The notes under the pieces: model-generated
What the model was told of the DNA's origin: nothing
The model's input: the letters and a program-made list of their open reading frames with translations, nothing else
Databases searched by the model: none
Assembly (NCBI GenBank): GCA_023412455.1
Contig: JAEYNQ010000259.1
Coordinates: 1 to 5,285 of the forward strand
Length of the DNA stretch: 5,285 bases
Direction of reading: 5' to 3'
Source: Bacillota bacterium
GTDB lineage: Bacteria > Bacillota > Clostridia > Lachnospirales > Cellulosilyticaceae
Translations under genes and position numbers: made by a program
Shown here: in pieces, positions 1-5,237 of the stretch
Position numbering within the stretch: position 1 is the first letter of the stretch
Layout of the letters: each line of letters opens with the position of its first letter

Positions 1-2
1 CT

Positions 3-71
3 AGTCTTTTGACAAATTATCTACCTTGGGCAGATTTACCCCAAGAATGCTATAGTAAGAAAACTAAATAA
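3..71 (+). CDS. IS66-family transposase, C-terminal tail (partial)
   Basis: The frame is open from the left edge and stops with TAA at 69-71, giving 22 visible codons. They contain NYLPWADLPQECYS followed by a lysine-rich end. IS66-family DDE transposases typically finish with a short element of the form LLPW-x(2-4)-LP-x-x-C, and the match in spacing (LPW, then LP, then C) is the basis for the call. The catalytic domain lies upstream of the window, so it cannot be judged whether the gene is intact. The nearby IS-type terminus at 120-126 supports the assignment. With only 22 residues, an unrelated gene end remains possible. Confidence 0.55.
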   Translation, partial: SLLTNYLPWADLPQECYSKKTK

Positions 72-77
72 AAAGAT

Positions 78-116
78 AATATCCCTGTGACTACTCTACT
101 TATGTCCAGGGATATT
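78..116 (+). terminator. Long hairpin downstream of the transposase, likely terminator
   Basis: AATATCCCTG (78-87) pairs perfectly with CAGGGATATT (107-116). An inner GAC/GTC helix (89-91 with 104-106) continues the stem after a one-base bulge. The hairpin starts 7 nt after the transposase stop and is followed by TTAC, so the U-tract is short (TATTTTA). It probably terminates transposase transcription, or shields the IS from read-through, and may also be part of the element's end structure. It is nearly symmetric and could act in both directions. Confidence 0.55.
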
Positions 117-119
117 TTA

Positions 120-126
120 CGCTTAC
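120..126 (-). repeat. Terminal bases of the IS66 right inverted repeat (GTAAGCG read inward)
   Basis: CGCTTAC is the outermost part of the proposed right inverted repeat. Only these seven bases can be recognised, because the matching left repeat is not in the window. The base after it (127) would be the first base of the target duplication. Confidence 0.5.
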
Positions 127-164
127 AGCCAACTTGTTTAGAATAAGTCTAAAAAATCAGAAAA

Positions 165-196
165 TTGTTTCAAAAACAAGGGGACTATGGTAAAAT
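165..196 (+). promoter_or_regulatory. Candidate promoter of the membrane-protein/STAND operon
   Basis: TAAAAT at 191-196 is one base from the -10 consensus and is preceded by TGG (188-190), giving an extended -10. TTGTTT at 165-170 is a poor -35 with a 20-bp spacer, so recognition would rely on the extended -10. TTGTTT (165-170) also pairs with AAACAA (174-179) around a 3-nt loop, and a second small hairpin with one G-U pair spans 132-148. The promoter lies outside the IS, so the operon should not need an IS-borne promoter. No transcript evidence is visible. Confidence 0.35.
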
Positions 197-289
197 TATG
201 GTTAATAAAAGGATATTAATAAAGTAACCACAAATAACATGAAGTTATATGTGACTGAAGAGATACTAAGTAATGAAAGGATGGTAAGT

Positions 290-499
290 ATGCTAAATAT
301 TACAAGTCAGATTTGTTCAATAGTAGGATTGTTTATTTCAGTAATAGGATTAGTATTATCAACAATTACAATAATTAAGGTGCATAAAATTCAAGTGAGT
401 ATAGGGGGTAAAAAAACAACTAATAAGAAGATTACAATAAAAGGGGATCGTAATGGGTATGTCGGAGGAGATGGAGACGTACATGACAGAGAACAGTAA
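290..499 (+). CDS. Small single-pass membrane protein with C-terminal YVGGD motif, candidate effector of the STAND NTPase
   Basis: I do not recognise a named family. From the ATG at 290 the protein has 69 residues. It has a hydrophobic segment at about residues 8-29 (core ICSIVGLFISVIGLVLSTI), then a basic stretch (KVHKIQ, later KKTTNKK), and a tail ending KITIKGDRNGYVGGDGDV. Positive-inside logic places the tail in the cytoplasm. The 15-residue motif at 428-472 recurs at the N-terminus of the next protein, whose start overlaps this gene by 17 bp, so the two are surely co-translated. ATG 290 is chosen because AAAGGA (276-281) sits 8 nt upstream. ATG 239 would add 17 residues but has no Shine-Dalgarno. 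By analogy with membrane effectors paired with prokaryotic NLR-like proteins, it may permeabilise or signal at the membrane when nucleated by the NTPase. That role is inference. Confidence 0.7.
   Translation: MLNITSQICSIVGLFISVIGLVLSTITIIKVHKIQVSIGGKKTTNKKITIKGDRNGYVGGDGDVHDREQ
464..476 (+). promoter_or_regulatory. Ribosome-binding site for the STAND NTPase, embedded in the upstream gene's motif codons
   Basis: GGAGGAG (464-470) lies 12 nt before ATG 483, and GGAG (473-476) lies 6 nt before it. In-frame ATGs at 453, 459 and 471 are either upstream of or abut this purine block and have no equivalent signal of their own, so 483 is the best-supported start. GGAGGA is also the Gly-Gly codon pair of the YVGGD motif in the upstream protein. 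The conserved peptide and the Shine-Dalgarno therefore share sequence. Confidence 0.6.
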
Positions 500-2792
500 A
501 ATAAATTTGAAGGGAAATGATAATTCGTACGTAGGAGGAGACGTAAATAATTATTTTATTGGAGCGGAGCATAGAAAGTTAATTTATCTATATGAGGAAT
601 TACCTGCTGCGGATTCTGAAAATGTATTAAGACAAAATGTATTAGTTGATATTAAGCAAGCTCTATCTAATAGTGATATGATTTTGGTTCATGGAATTAG
701 TGGAATAGGAAAAACTGAGATTGTAAAACAAGTGGCTATACAGGAAAGTGGAAAAAAATATTGGATTACTTGTGAAGATGATGCTGCAGAAGAAGAGATT
801 GAAATTGTATTTGATTCTATAGCCAAAGTAGATGGTGAGAAAATTAGTATTTTAGATAAAATTAGAAAAGAACGATGCTTAGTGGTCCTAGATAACTATG
901 AACTATCATTAAAAGAGTTATGTAGACAATTCAATGAGAATAATAAGCATAATTCAAAACTAATAATAACTAGAAAAAATGATGCGAAAGTAGAAAAATT
1001 AGAATCAGTTAATATTGACTTTATGGAGGATGAGCAAGCACTAAAAATATTTGATCCAAGTACAAATGCTGAGTTTGATAACAATGATTTTATGGAACTA
1101 TTCCATAAGATTGAAAAACATCCTATGATGTTAAGAATTTTAAAAAATTACTTATTGGATGAGGACTCAGGAATTGAATTATCAGATATCCAACATAAGA
1201 TTCATAGATTAGTAGAACTTAAAGATGAAGATATAACATCATGTAAAACCATATGTAGTAAAATCATTGGTTGGTATTATGAACAGAATAAAAAGGTTGT
1301 TGATTTTTTAAGTTTGTTCGAAACTAATATTATTGAATCAGGATTTTTAAAGAGTATCTTATTTGCAGATGTTAGAGAATTAGTAAAACGTAATTTCTTA
1401 TTAAAAGAGCAAGATCACTATTATATGCATTCAATTGTTAAAGACTCAATAAAAGTAATAAAAACACAAATTGAGATAAGTGAAGAATATGAAAAGTCTA
1501 TTGAAGAGTATTTAAAGCAAGAGATAGAAGCTAGAGATATATCATTTTATAATTTCTGTGCGTATAATATTGATGTATTAGAGAAGTTAGAAAAAGAAAA
1601 ATCAGAAAATATAAGTCTACTAATATTAATTTATAATGTATATATAGTACTAGAAAAGTATAGGTATAGCAATGTTTTGATGAAGAAAGTAGAGCAAGTT
1701 TTAGAAAGGAATAGAACGGACGAATATTATTATGTGAAGTTGCTAATTGAATATTTAGAAGTAAAATCAAAGAATATGGAGTCTGAAGAAAAGAAAAGGT
1801 ATATTGAAGAAAATATAGCTAAATTAAGCGAAATTCGAGATGAGGAGCAAGATACATCAATAAAAGAGCTAATAAACCATCATATCGGAAAGTTTTATAA
1901 TTGGATTAATGAATTTGAAAAGTGTATTGAAATAATGGAGAAGATTGTTGCCAAAGATAATCAAGCATATGGTTCTCTGTTACAGTTATGCAGAGCATAT
2001 CGAGCTATAATTCTAAATAAAAATGATCAAAAGAATGAGAAAGAAAAAAAAGATGAAAAAGATAGATATATAAATAAAGTAATTACATTACTAGAAAATA
2101 CTAGCTTTGATAATATGCCAGTATCTATTTTTATGGAAATAGTGTCATTAATGGTAAATCAACCATTTAATATTGATGAGATATTAGATATATGTATAGA
2201 TAAAAACTATGAACTATTAAAGGAGTATTCTGAATTATATTCTAAGGATAAAAAGTATGAACATGTATATTTAAGTATGGGAAAGATAGGTGAAAAAATA
2301 TATTATCCTCAAGGAGACTTCTATAAAAAATGGTTCAAATCAGTAGAACACCCAAAATATAATCTATGTAGTAAAGAGATGCTTATGGCGATGATTAAAA
2401 TTTATAGTTTTGAGATTATGCGAAGAAGTTACTTCCATGAAAGTATTGGAGAAGTTCTCGACTTACTTAGAGAATACTGGAGCTTTTATAAAAATACGTT
2501 TTTTCAAGAAGATAATGATAATGATGTATATAGTGTTAACTACATAGTAAAATGTCTACTCAAAATATATGAAACAGATGAAGCGGAAAAAGAGTTAGAT
2601 AAAGTGTATAATGATGAGAATAAATGGCACTTGAAATTTAAAGCAGAAATATTAAAGCGCAGGGGGAATTTAGAAGCAGCATTTATTAAAATAGATAAGG
2701 CGTATAAATTGTGCAGTGATGAAGAATATGCTCCATATATTGGAGCTATAAAAAATGATAGAAAAAAGATTATGAAGCTACTAAATAAATGA
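483..2792 (+). CDS. STAND-class (NB-ARC/NACHT-like) NTPase with N-terminal YVGGD motif and helical-repeat C-terminus
   Basis: 769 residues from ATG 483. Numbers below count from the earlier in-frame ATG at 453; subtract 10 for this start. Residues 16-30 hold the motif KINLKGNDNSYVGGD, matching the upstream protein's tail. The ATPase core follows: Walker A GISGIGKT (81-88), Walker B LVVLD (Asp147), an LIITRKN sensor strand with Arg174, an HPMM motif (223-226) in the GxP position, a winged-helix region, and MHS (325-327) where NB-ARC proteins carry MHD. Residues from about 345 to the end are predicted helical, with TPR-like segments near 482-520 and 729-753, probably the sensor. No nuclease, protease, TIR or membrane segment is visible, so output is presumably delegated to the co-encoded membrane protein. 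The family role, trigger-induced oligomerisation often in phage defence, is established for STAND NTPases in general. The trigger here is unknown. A transcriptional regulator of the same fold is less likely, since there is no DNA-binding domain. Confidence 0.82.
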   Translation: MTENSKINLKGNDNSYVGGDVNNYFIGAEHRKLIYLYEELPAADSENVLRQNVLVDIKQALSNSDMILVHGISGIGKTEIVKQVAIQESGKKYWITCEDDAAEEEIEIVFDSIAKVDGEKISILDKIRKERCLVVLDNYELSLKELCRQFNENNKHNSKLIITRKNDAKVEKLESVNIDFMEDEQALKIFDPSTNAEFDNNDFMELFHKIEKHPMMLRILKNYLLDEDSGIELSDIQHKIHRLVELKDEDITSCKTICSKIIGWYYEQNKKVVDFLSLFETNIIESGFLKSILFADVRELVKRNFLLKEQDHYYMHSIVKDSIKVIKTQIEISEEYEKSIEEYLKQEIEARDISFYNFCAYNIDVLEKLEKEKSENISLLILIYNVYIVLEKYRYSNVLMKKVEQVLERNRTDEYYYVKLLIEYLEVKSKNMESEEKKRYIEENIAKLSEIRDEEQDTSIKELINHHIGKFYNWINEFEKCIEIMEKIVAKDNQAYGSLLQLCRAYRAIILNKNDQKNEKEKKDEKDRYINKVITLLENTSFDNMPVSIFMEIVSLMVNQPFNIDEILDICIDKNYELLKEYSELYSKDKKYEHVYLSMGKIGEKIYYPQGDFYKKWFKSVEHPKYNLCSKEMLMAMIKIYSFEIMRRSYFHESIGEVLDLLREYWSFYKNTFFQEDNDNDVYSVNYIVKCLLKIYETDEAEKELDKVYNDENKWHLKFKAEILKRRGNLEAAFIKIDKAYKLCSDEEYAPYIGAIKNDRKKIMKLLNK

Positions 2793-2832
2793 AAATGGTG
2801 GATAGTATTAATACAATTCACCTCCATGAATT

Positions 2833-2872
2833 AAACCCTCGAACTTAGAGAAATCTAGGTTTGGGGGTTTTT
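2833..2872 (+). terminator. Rho-independent terminator of the STAND operon
   Basis: A 16-bp stem (2834-2849 with 2854-2869, including three G-U pairs) closes on a GAAA loop and is followed directly by a T-run (2868-2872). It begins 41 nt after the NTPase stop codon. It separates the two-gene operon from the oxidoreductase gene, which should therefore have its own promoter. Confidence 0.88.
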
Positions 2873-2993
2873 GAGTTCTTATAGATGAGCGAATTAAATT
2901 AGCATTATTTTATATGTCAAGCCAGGATATTAAGGACTTAGCTTCCTCATAGGAACAGGATGTATAGAAATAAAGTAATTGAGTAAAGCAAAA

Positions 2994-3021
2994 GCATGTT
3001 TCATGCCTGAGACATACTATA
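2994..3021 (+). promoter_or_regulatory. Possible sporulation sigma-E/sigma-K-type promoter of the oxidoreductase gene
   Basis: CATACTATA (3013-3021) fits the sigma-K -10 form CATAnnnTA exactly and the sigma-E form CATACAnT at 7 of 8 positions. GCATGTT (2994-3000) resembles the sigma-E -35 (KMATATT) at 6 of 7, but the 12-bp spacer is shorter than the usual 14-15. Transcription would start near 3027, after the ATG at 3026 and before the ATG at 3050. The promoter thus agrees with the later start. It also fits the enzyme's resemblance to the sporulation protein CotQ. No vegetative -35/-10 pair is evident in 2873-3025. Confidence 0.3.
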
Positions 3022-3030
3022 GAGTATGTC
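3011..3030. repeat. Perfect 8-bp inverted repeat upstream of the oxidoreductase
   Basis: GACATACT (3011-3018) and AGTATGTC (3023-3030) are perfectly complementary around ATAG. The repeat covers the candidate -10 element and the alternative ATG at 3026, so it could be an operator. If transcribed it would be a hairpin sequestering that start. Two shorter inverted repeats lie just upstream: TTCCT/AGGAA at 2943-2955 and GCATG/CATGC at 2994-3006. Confidence 0.5.
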
Positions 3031-3049
3031 ATATATCTATGGGGGAGCT

Positions 3050-4399
3050 ATGCGATACTGTTTTTGTGATTTTAAAGGAGAAATTGTTACACAAGAAGAT
3101 AAGTCCTATGAAGTAGCAAGGCTAGAGTGGAATAGAGCTATTAATAAATATCCTTTAATTATTGCTTATTGTGAGTGTACAAGAGATGTGCAAGAGGCCA
3201 TCAGATGGTCTAGGAAATGTCGTATACCTATTAGAATAAGAAGTGGTGGTCATAACTACGAAGGCTATTCTACTGGAAATTGCGTATTAGTGATTGATGT
3301 AAGTCGAATCAATAGGGTGGAGATAGACGAAGAGAGAAAACTTGTAAAGGTAGGAGGTGGCGTGAAAAATAGAGAGCTTTATGATACTATTTCCACTAAA
3401 GGTTATCCATTTCCTGGCGGAACCTGTCCTACAGTAGGGGTAAGTGGTTATGCTTTAGGAGGAGGTTGGGGATTATCAGCAAGGTATTTTGGATTAGGGT
3501 GTGATAGTCTTTTAGAAATTCAGTTAGTAGCAGCCAATGGGCATTTAATCACTGCTAATGAGCATCAAAATAGGCAGTTATTTTGGGCATGCCAAGGAGC
3601 AGGAGGAGGAAACTTTGGAGTAGTCGTTTCTATGACGTTTAGATTACCTGATCAAGTAACTGGGGTAACGTTATTTGATATCTATGTAGGGGATGCAACA
3701 AGGCAGAAGCAGAAGGCATTTCTCTCATTGTGGCAAAGTTGGATTAGAGAGGTTTCTTCAAAGATTAATATGCAGGCTGGGATTTATAATACACCGCAAG
3801 AAAATATTTATATTTATGGCAGAGGCATTTGTTATGGGTCTATAGAGGAGACGAGAAACTTATTACTGCCTTTTTATGAATTAGGTGAGATTCAGATGAC
3901 ATATGGTAGTTTCTTTGAAGCGATTACAAAAATACAAGCAGGTTATCCATCCTATGAGTATTTTAAGTCTACAGGTAGGTTTGTAGACCGACTTTTTGAT
4001 GAAGAGGAAATAGAAAGCTTATTAGATATTGTCAATGCGCCAAGACCTATAGGTTCTATTGTAACTTCTATAGGAGTATATGGACTTGGCGCATTGACTC
4101 AGGAAAAAAGGTCTACAGATACAGCATTTTACTATAGAAATGCCGCGTATATCTTAAATATGCAGTCAGTATGGAATGATAATTTATACAAAGAGGCAAA
4201 TGTGCAGTGGGTTGAAGAATACTTTTCGAAGCTTTATAAGCTGACAGAAGGGTCCTATGTGAATTTTCCATATGCTGAGCTTAAGCAGTATGAAAAAGAG
4301 TACTTTGGAAAAAATAAACAGGCATTGCAGGATATCAAATCTATTTATGACCCTGAAAATGTATTTTGCTTTCCGCAAAGTATTCAGCCACTTTGCTAA
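3050..4399 (+). CDS. FAD-dependent oxidoreductase, berberine-bridge (BBE-like) family, CotQ-like
   Basis: 449 residues from ATG 3050. Numbers below count from the alternative ATG at 3026; subtract 8. The N-terminal half is a PCMH-type FAD-binding domain. It includes IRSGGHNYEGYS with His76, GGTCPTVGVSGYALGGGWG with Cys134, and GAGGGNFGVV (191-200). His and Cys at these positions are the pair that bind FAD bicovalently in BBE and glucooligosaccharide-oxidase-type enzymes. The C-terminus carries a typical BBE domain with YVNFP, then YFGKNKQALQDIK and YDPENVFCFPQSI. Family members oxidise alcohols, sugars or amines with O2 as acceptor; the substrate here cannot be read. Length and layout match CotQ/YvdP, a spore-coat protein of Bacillus. 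No signal peptide is visible, which fits coat assembly. GGGGGAG (3041-3047) is only 2 nt from ATG 3050, an awkward spacing, while ATG 3026 lacks a Shine-Dalgarno and lies in an inverted repeat. Its GC is clearly higher than the STAND operon's. Confidence 0.85.
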   Translation: MRYCFCDFKGEIVTQEDKSYEVARLEWNRAINKYPLIIAYCECTRDVQEAIRWSRKCRIPIRIRSGGHNYEGYSTGNCVLVIDVSRINRVEIDEERKLVKVGGGVKNRELYDTISTKGYPFPGGTCPTVGVSGYALGGGWGLSARYFGLGCDSLLEIQLVAANGHLITANEHQNRQLFWACQGAGGGNFGVVVSMTFRLPDQVTGVTLFDIYVGDATRQKQKAFLSLWQSWIREVSSKINMQAGIYNTPQENIYIYGRGICYGSIEETRNLLLPFYELGEIQMTYGSFFEAITKIQAGYPSYEYFKSTGRFVDRLFDEEEIESLLDIVNAPRPIGSIVTSIGVYGLGALTQEKRSTDTAFYYRNAAYILNMQSVWNDNLYKEANVQWVEEYFSKLYKLTEGSYVNFPYAELKQYEKEYFGKNKQALQDIKSIYDPENVFCFPQSIQPLC

Positions 4400-4539
4400 C
4401 AAGCACTCATTTTTCAAGTCTCCAACATTTATTGTAGAGCACTTTTTTAAAAAAATTTTTAAATTTATTAGGGAATGATCTTTTTCATCACATATATAGA
4501 GTGTAAAGGTAAAACAAATAACTTTTCGTAGCTGAATCA
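4400..4539. other. AT-rich spacer after the oxidoreductase
   Basis: This stretch holds no supported gene. A T-run then A-run block (T6A7T5 around 4443-4460) follows the oxidoreductase stop, but no stable GC stem precedes it, so it is not a convincing intrinsic terminator. TATATA at 4493-4498 could be a -10 for the downstream RNA, but no -35 is recognisable at the right distance. Read-through from the oxidoreductase gene into the structured region is therefore possible. Confidence 0.4.
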
Positions 4540-4942
4540 CCACAACATAGCATATCGCGCTGACCGGGTCGACCAAGTCTCAATCTGTCGTTACAGGTAC
4601 CTCTGGATCTAAGGAAAATGTTCGAATGCTAGCGGGTAAAGGGAGGCGCTCGTTATAGGGGTTATTTGAAAGCTTTACACCTTGCAATACCAAAGAAAGT
4701 TTAAAACCAGAGTCTTAAAGCCTTAGTTTCCTTATCATAAAGGGTGCACCGGCTAAGACTTTTAAGGAGCTCCTCACTCTTACTTTAAACTTTTATACCT
4801 TGTGCGATAATCCTTGAAGTGCGTCCTGCGCTGAGGAGCTACAGGTATGCCCTTTAAGGAGAACGCACAGGTGATTAAAAGTGAATAAGAGGAGCTGGAG
4901 AAGAAAATGGCCAAGTGACTGATGTTGCTTGGCTATTTTTTT
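4540..4942 (+). ncRNA. Candidate large structured non-coding RNA (class not identified)
   Basis: There is no plausible reading frame here, yet GC rises to about 45-50% over much of the stretch (29/60 at 4561-4620, 31/60 at 4801-4860) in an otherwise AT-rich window. Long perfect complementary pairs are dense: 4696-4705 with 4784-4793 (10 bp); 4711-4717 plus 4720-4722 with 4751-4760 (7+3 bp, AA bulge); 4768-4776 with 4832-4840 (9 bp); 4738-4744 with 4850-4856 (7 bp); and 4819-4824 plus 4825-4827 with 4857-4859 plus 4863-4868. Some of these cross, implying pseudoknots or alternative folds. The strand is set by the terminator at 4904-4942. The 5' end is a guess. Large ornate RNAs such as ROOL, OLE and GOLLD are possible comparators, but I see no class signature. 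A decayed mobile-element end is an alternative. Confidence 0.45.
4904..4942 (+). terminator. Rho-independent terminator ending the structured region
   Basis: AAAATGGCCAAG (4904-4915) pairs with CTTGGCTATTTT (4928-4939) over 12 bp, including one G-U pair, around a 12-nt loop. The right arm runs into a T7 tract (4936-4942). The nearest protein stop codon is more than 500 bp upstream, so the terminator most simply ends a non-coding transcript. The A-run on the left arm makes weak termination from the other strand possible. Confidence 0.8.
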
Positions 4943-5107
4943 ATAGTCTAGGAAAATGCGTTCTTTACTTTCATAGACTATGGGGAGTACAGAGGGGAAT
5001 CCCCTCTGTCGTATTAAGGAGGGTGCTCAGCTGACTGCTCTTTGTCAGCGCCGAAGGGAACCTAGGGTTCCCTAGCGGAAGAAATGTGGACGCTAGTCCA
5101 CTTTCTT
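4943..5107 (+). ncRNA. GC-rich array of five hairpins, candidate second structured RNA
   Basis: Five helices follow one another: ATAGTCTA with TAGACTAT (4943-4950, 4974-4981); ACAGAGGGG with CCCCTCTGT around AAT (4989-5009); GCTGAC with GTCAGC (5030-5035, 5044-5049); AGGGAACC with GGTTCCCT around TAG (5055-5073), extended by CCG/CGG (5051-5053, 5076-5078); and AAGAAA-t-GTGGAC with GTCCACTTTCTT around GCTA (5079-5107). GC is 67/120 at 4981-5100 against 14/60 at 5161-5220. Unpaired purine-rich joints such as TATTAAGGAGGGT (5012-5024) look like RNA junctions. No frame is open across it. It could be a separate short RNA, the 3' part of the upstream one, or a long leader of the next gene. A comparison with the raiA-motif RNA of Firmicutes is suggested by size and compactness only. 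The strand is assumed. Confidence 0.4.
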
Positions 5108-5237
5108 ATTTGAAATTATATTGAGTGGGAAATGGTTTATAACCAAACTTAAATAGACTACTATAAACGTGCAAAATCAGTTCCAATAAATTACCAGTAT
5201 AAATTTCAGTAAAATAAAAAACATTTATCCTATCTCT
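5108..5237. other. AT-rich intergenic spacer
   Basis: Apart from a 5-bp hairpin, TGGTT/AACCA around TAT at 5133-5145, I see no gene, repeat or regulatory element here. The sharp drop in GC at about 5108 marks the edge of the structured region. Confidence 0.5.

Larger units (their letters stand above)
1..126 (+). mobile_element. Right end of an IS66-family insertion sequence (rest lies upstream of the window)
   Basis: Three things coincide here: the tail of an IS66-type transposase ending at 71, a strong hairpin at 78-116, and CGCTTAC at 120-126. Read inward, that last string is GTAAGCG, the usual terminal sequence of IS66-family elements. The element would therefore end at 126, and the 8 bases that follow (AGCCAACT, 127-134) would be one copy of the 8-bp target duplication this family makes. 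The left end is outside the window, so neither the partner inverted repeat nor the second target copy can be checked. The family assignment rests on the transposase tail plus the terminal heptamer and is an inference. Confidence 0.6.

Noticed and set aside
25..45. Inverted repeat CTTGGG/CCCAAG with a 9-nt loop
   Set aside because: It is explained by the transposase codons for PWADLPQ and is short; there is no reason to call it an operator.
9..56. TTGACA at 9-14 and an extended -10-like TGCTATAGT at 48-56
   Set aside because: The spacing is about 36 bp, far from 17, and both lie within transposase codons, so they are more likely coincidental.
453..482. Upstream in-frame starts of the NTPase (ATG 453, 459, 471)
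   Set aside because: None has a Shine-Dalgarno at proper spacing, while ATG 483 has GGAG 6 nt upstream. The extra residues carry no conserved feature.
896..1084. Reverse-strand ORF of 62 codons within the NTPase gene
   Set aside because: It lies wholly inside a well-supported gene with clear ATPase motifs, has no ribosome-binding site or recognisable domain, and is an antisense shadow.
1531..1770. Reverse-strand ORF of 79 codons with hydrophobic residues
   Set aside because: Its composition simply mirrors Lys/Glu/Ile-rich helices of the NTPase on the other strand; there is no start signal.
2805..2814. Palindrome GTATTAATAC after the NTPase stop
   Set aside because: It is a short AT-rich palindrome of the kind common in such DNA; the real terminator lies 20 bp downstream.
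2540..2827. Reverse-strand ORF of 95 codons overlapping the end of the NTPase gene
   Set aside because: Its start would lie between the NTPase stop codon and the terminator, and its product is low-complexity Ser/Phe/Ile sequence antisense to coding DNA.
4272..4478. Forward ORF of 68 codons overlapping the oxidoreductase end
   Set aside because: It is an out-of-frame shadow of the BBE C-terminus that ends in poly-Lys/Phe from the A/T runs; it has no Shine-Dalgarno.
4184..4576. Reverse-strand ORF of 130 codons covering the oxidoreductase C-terminus
   Set aside because: More than half is antisense to the conserved BBE domain, the remainder runs through AT-rich spacer, and no family is recognisable.
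4540..5107. Group II intron 5' region or retron ncRNA
   Set aside because: A GTGCG string occurs at 4802-4806, but it is followed by a strong terminator. I see no domain V-like sequence and no reverse transcriptase, so neither can be supported.
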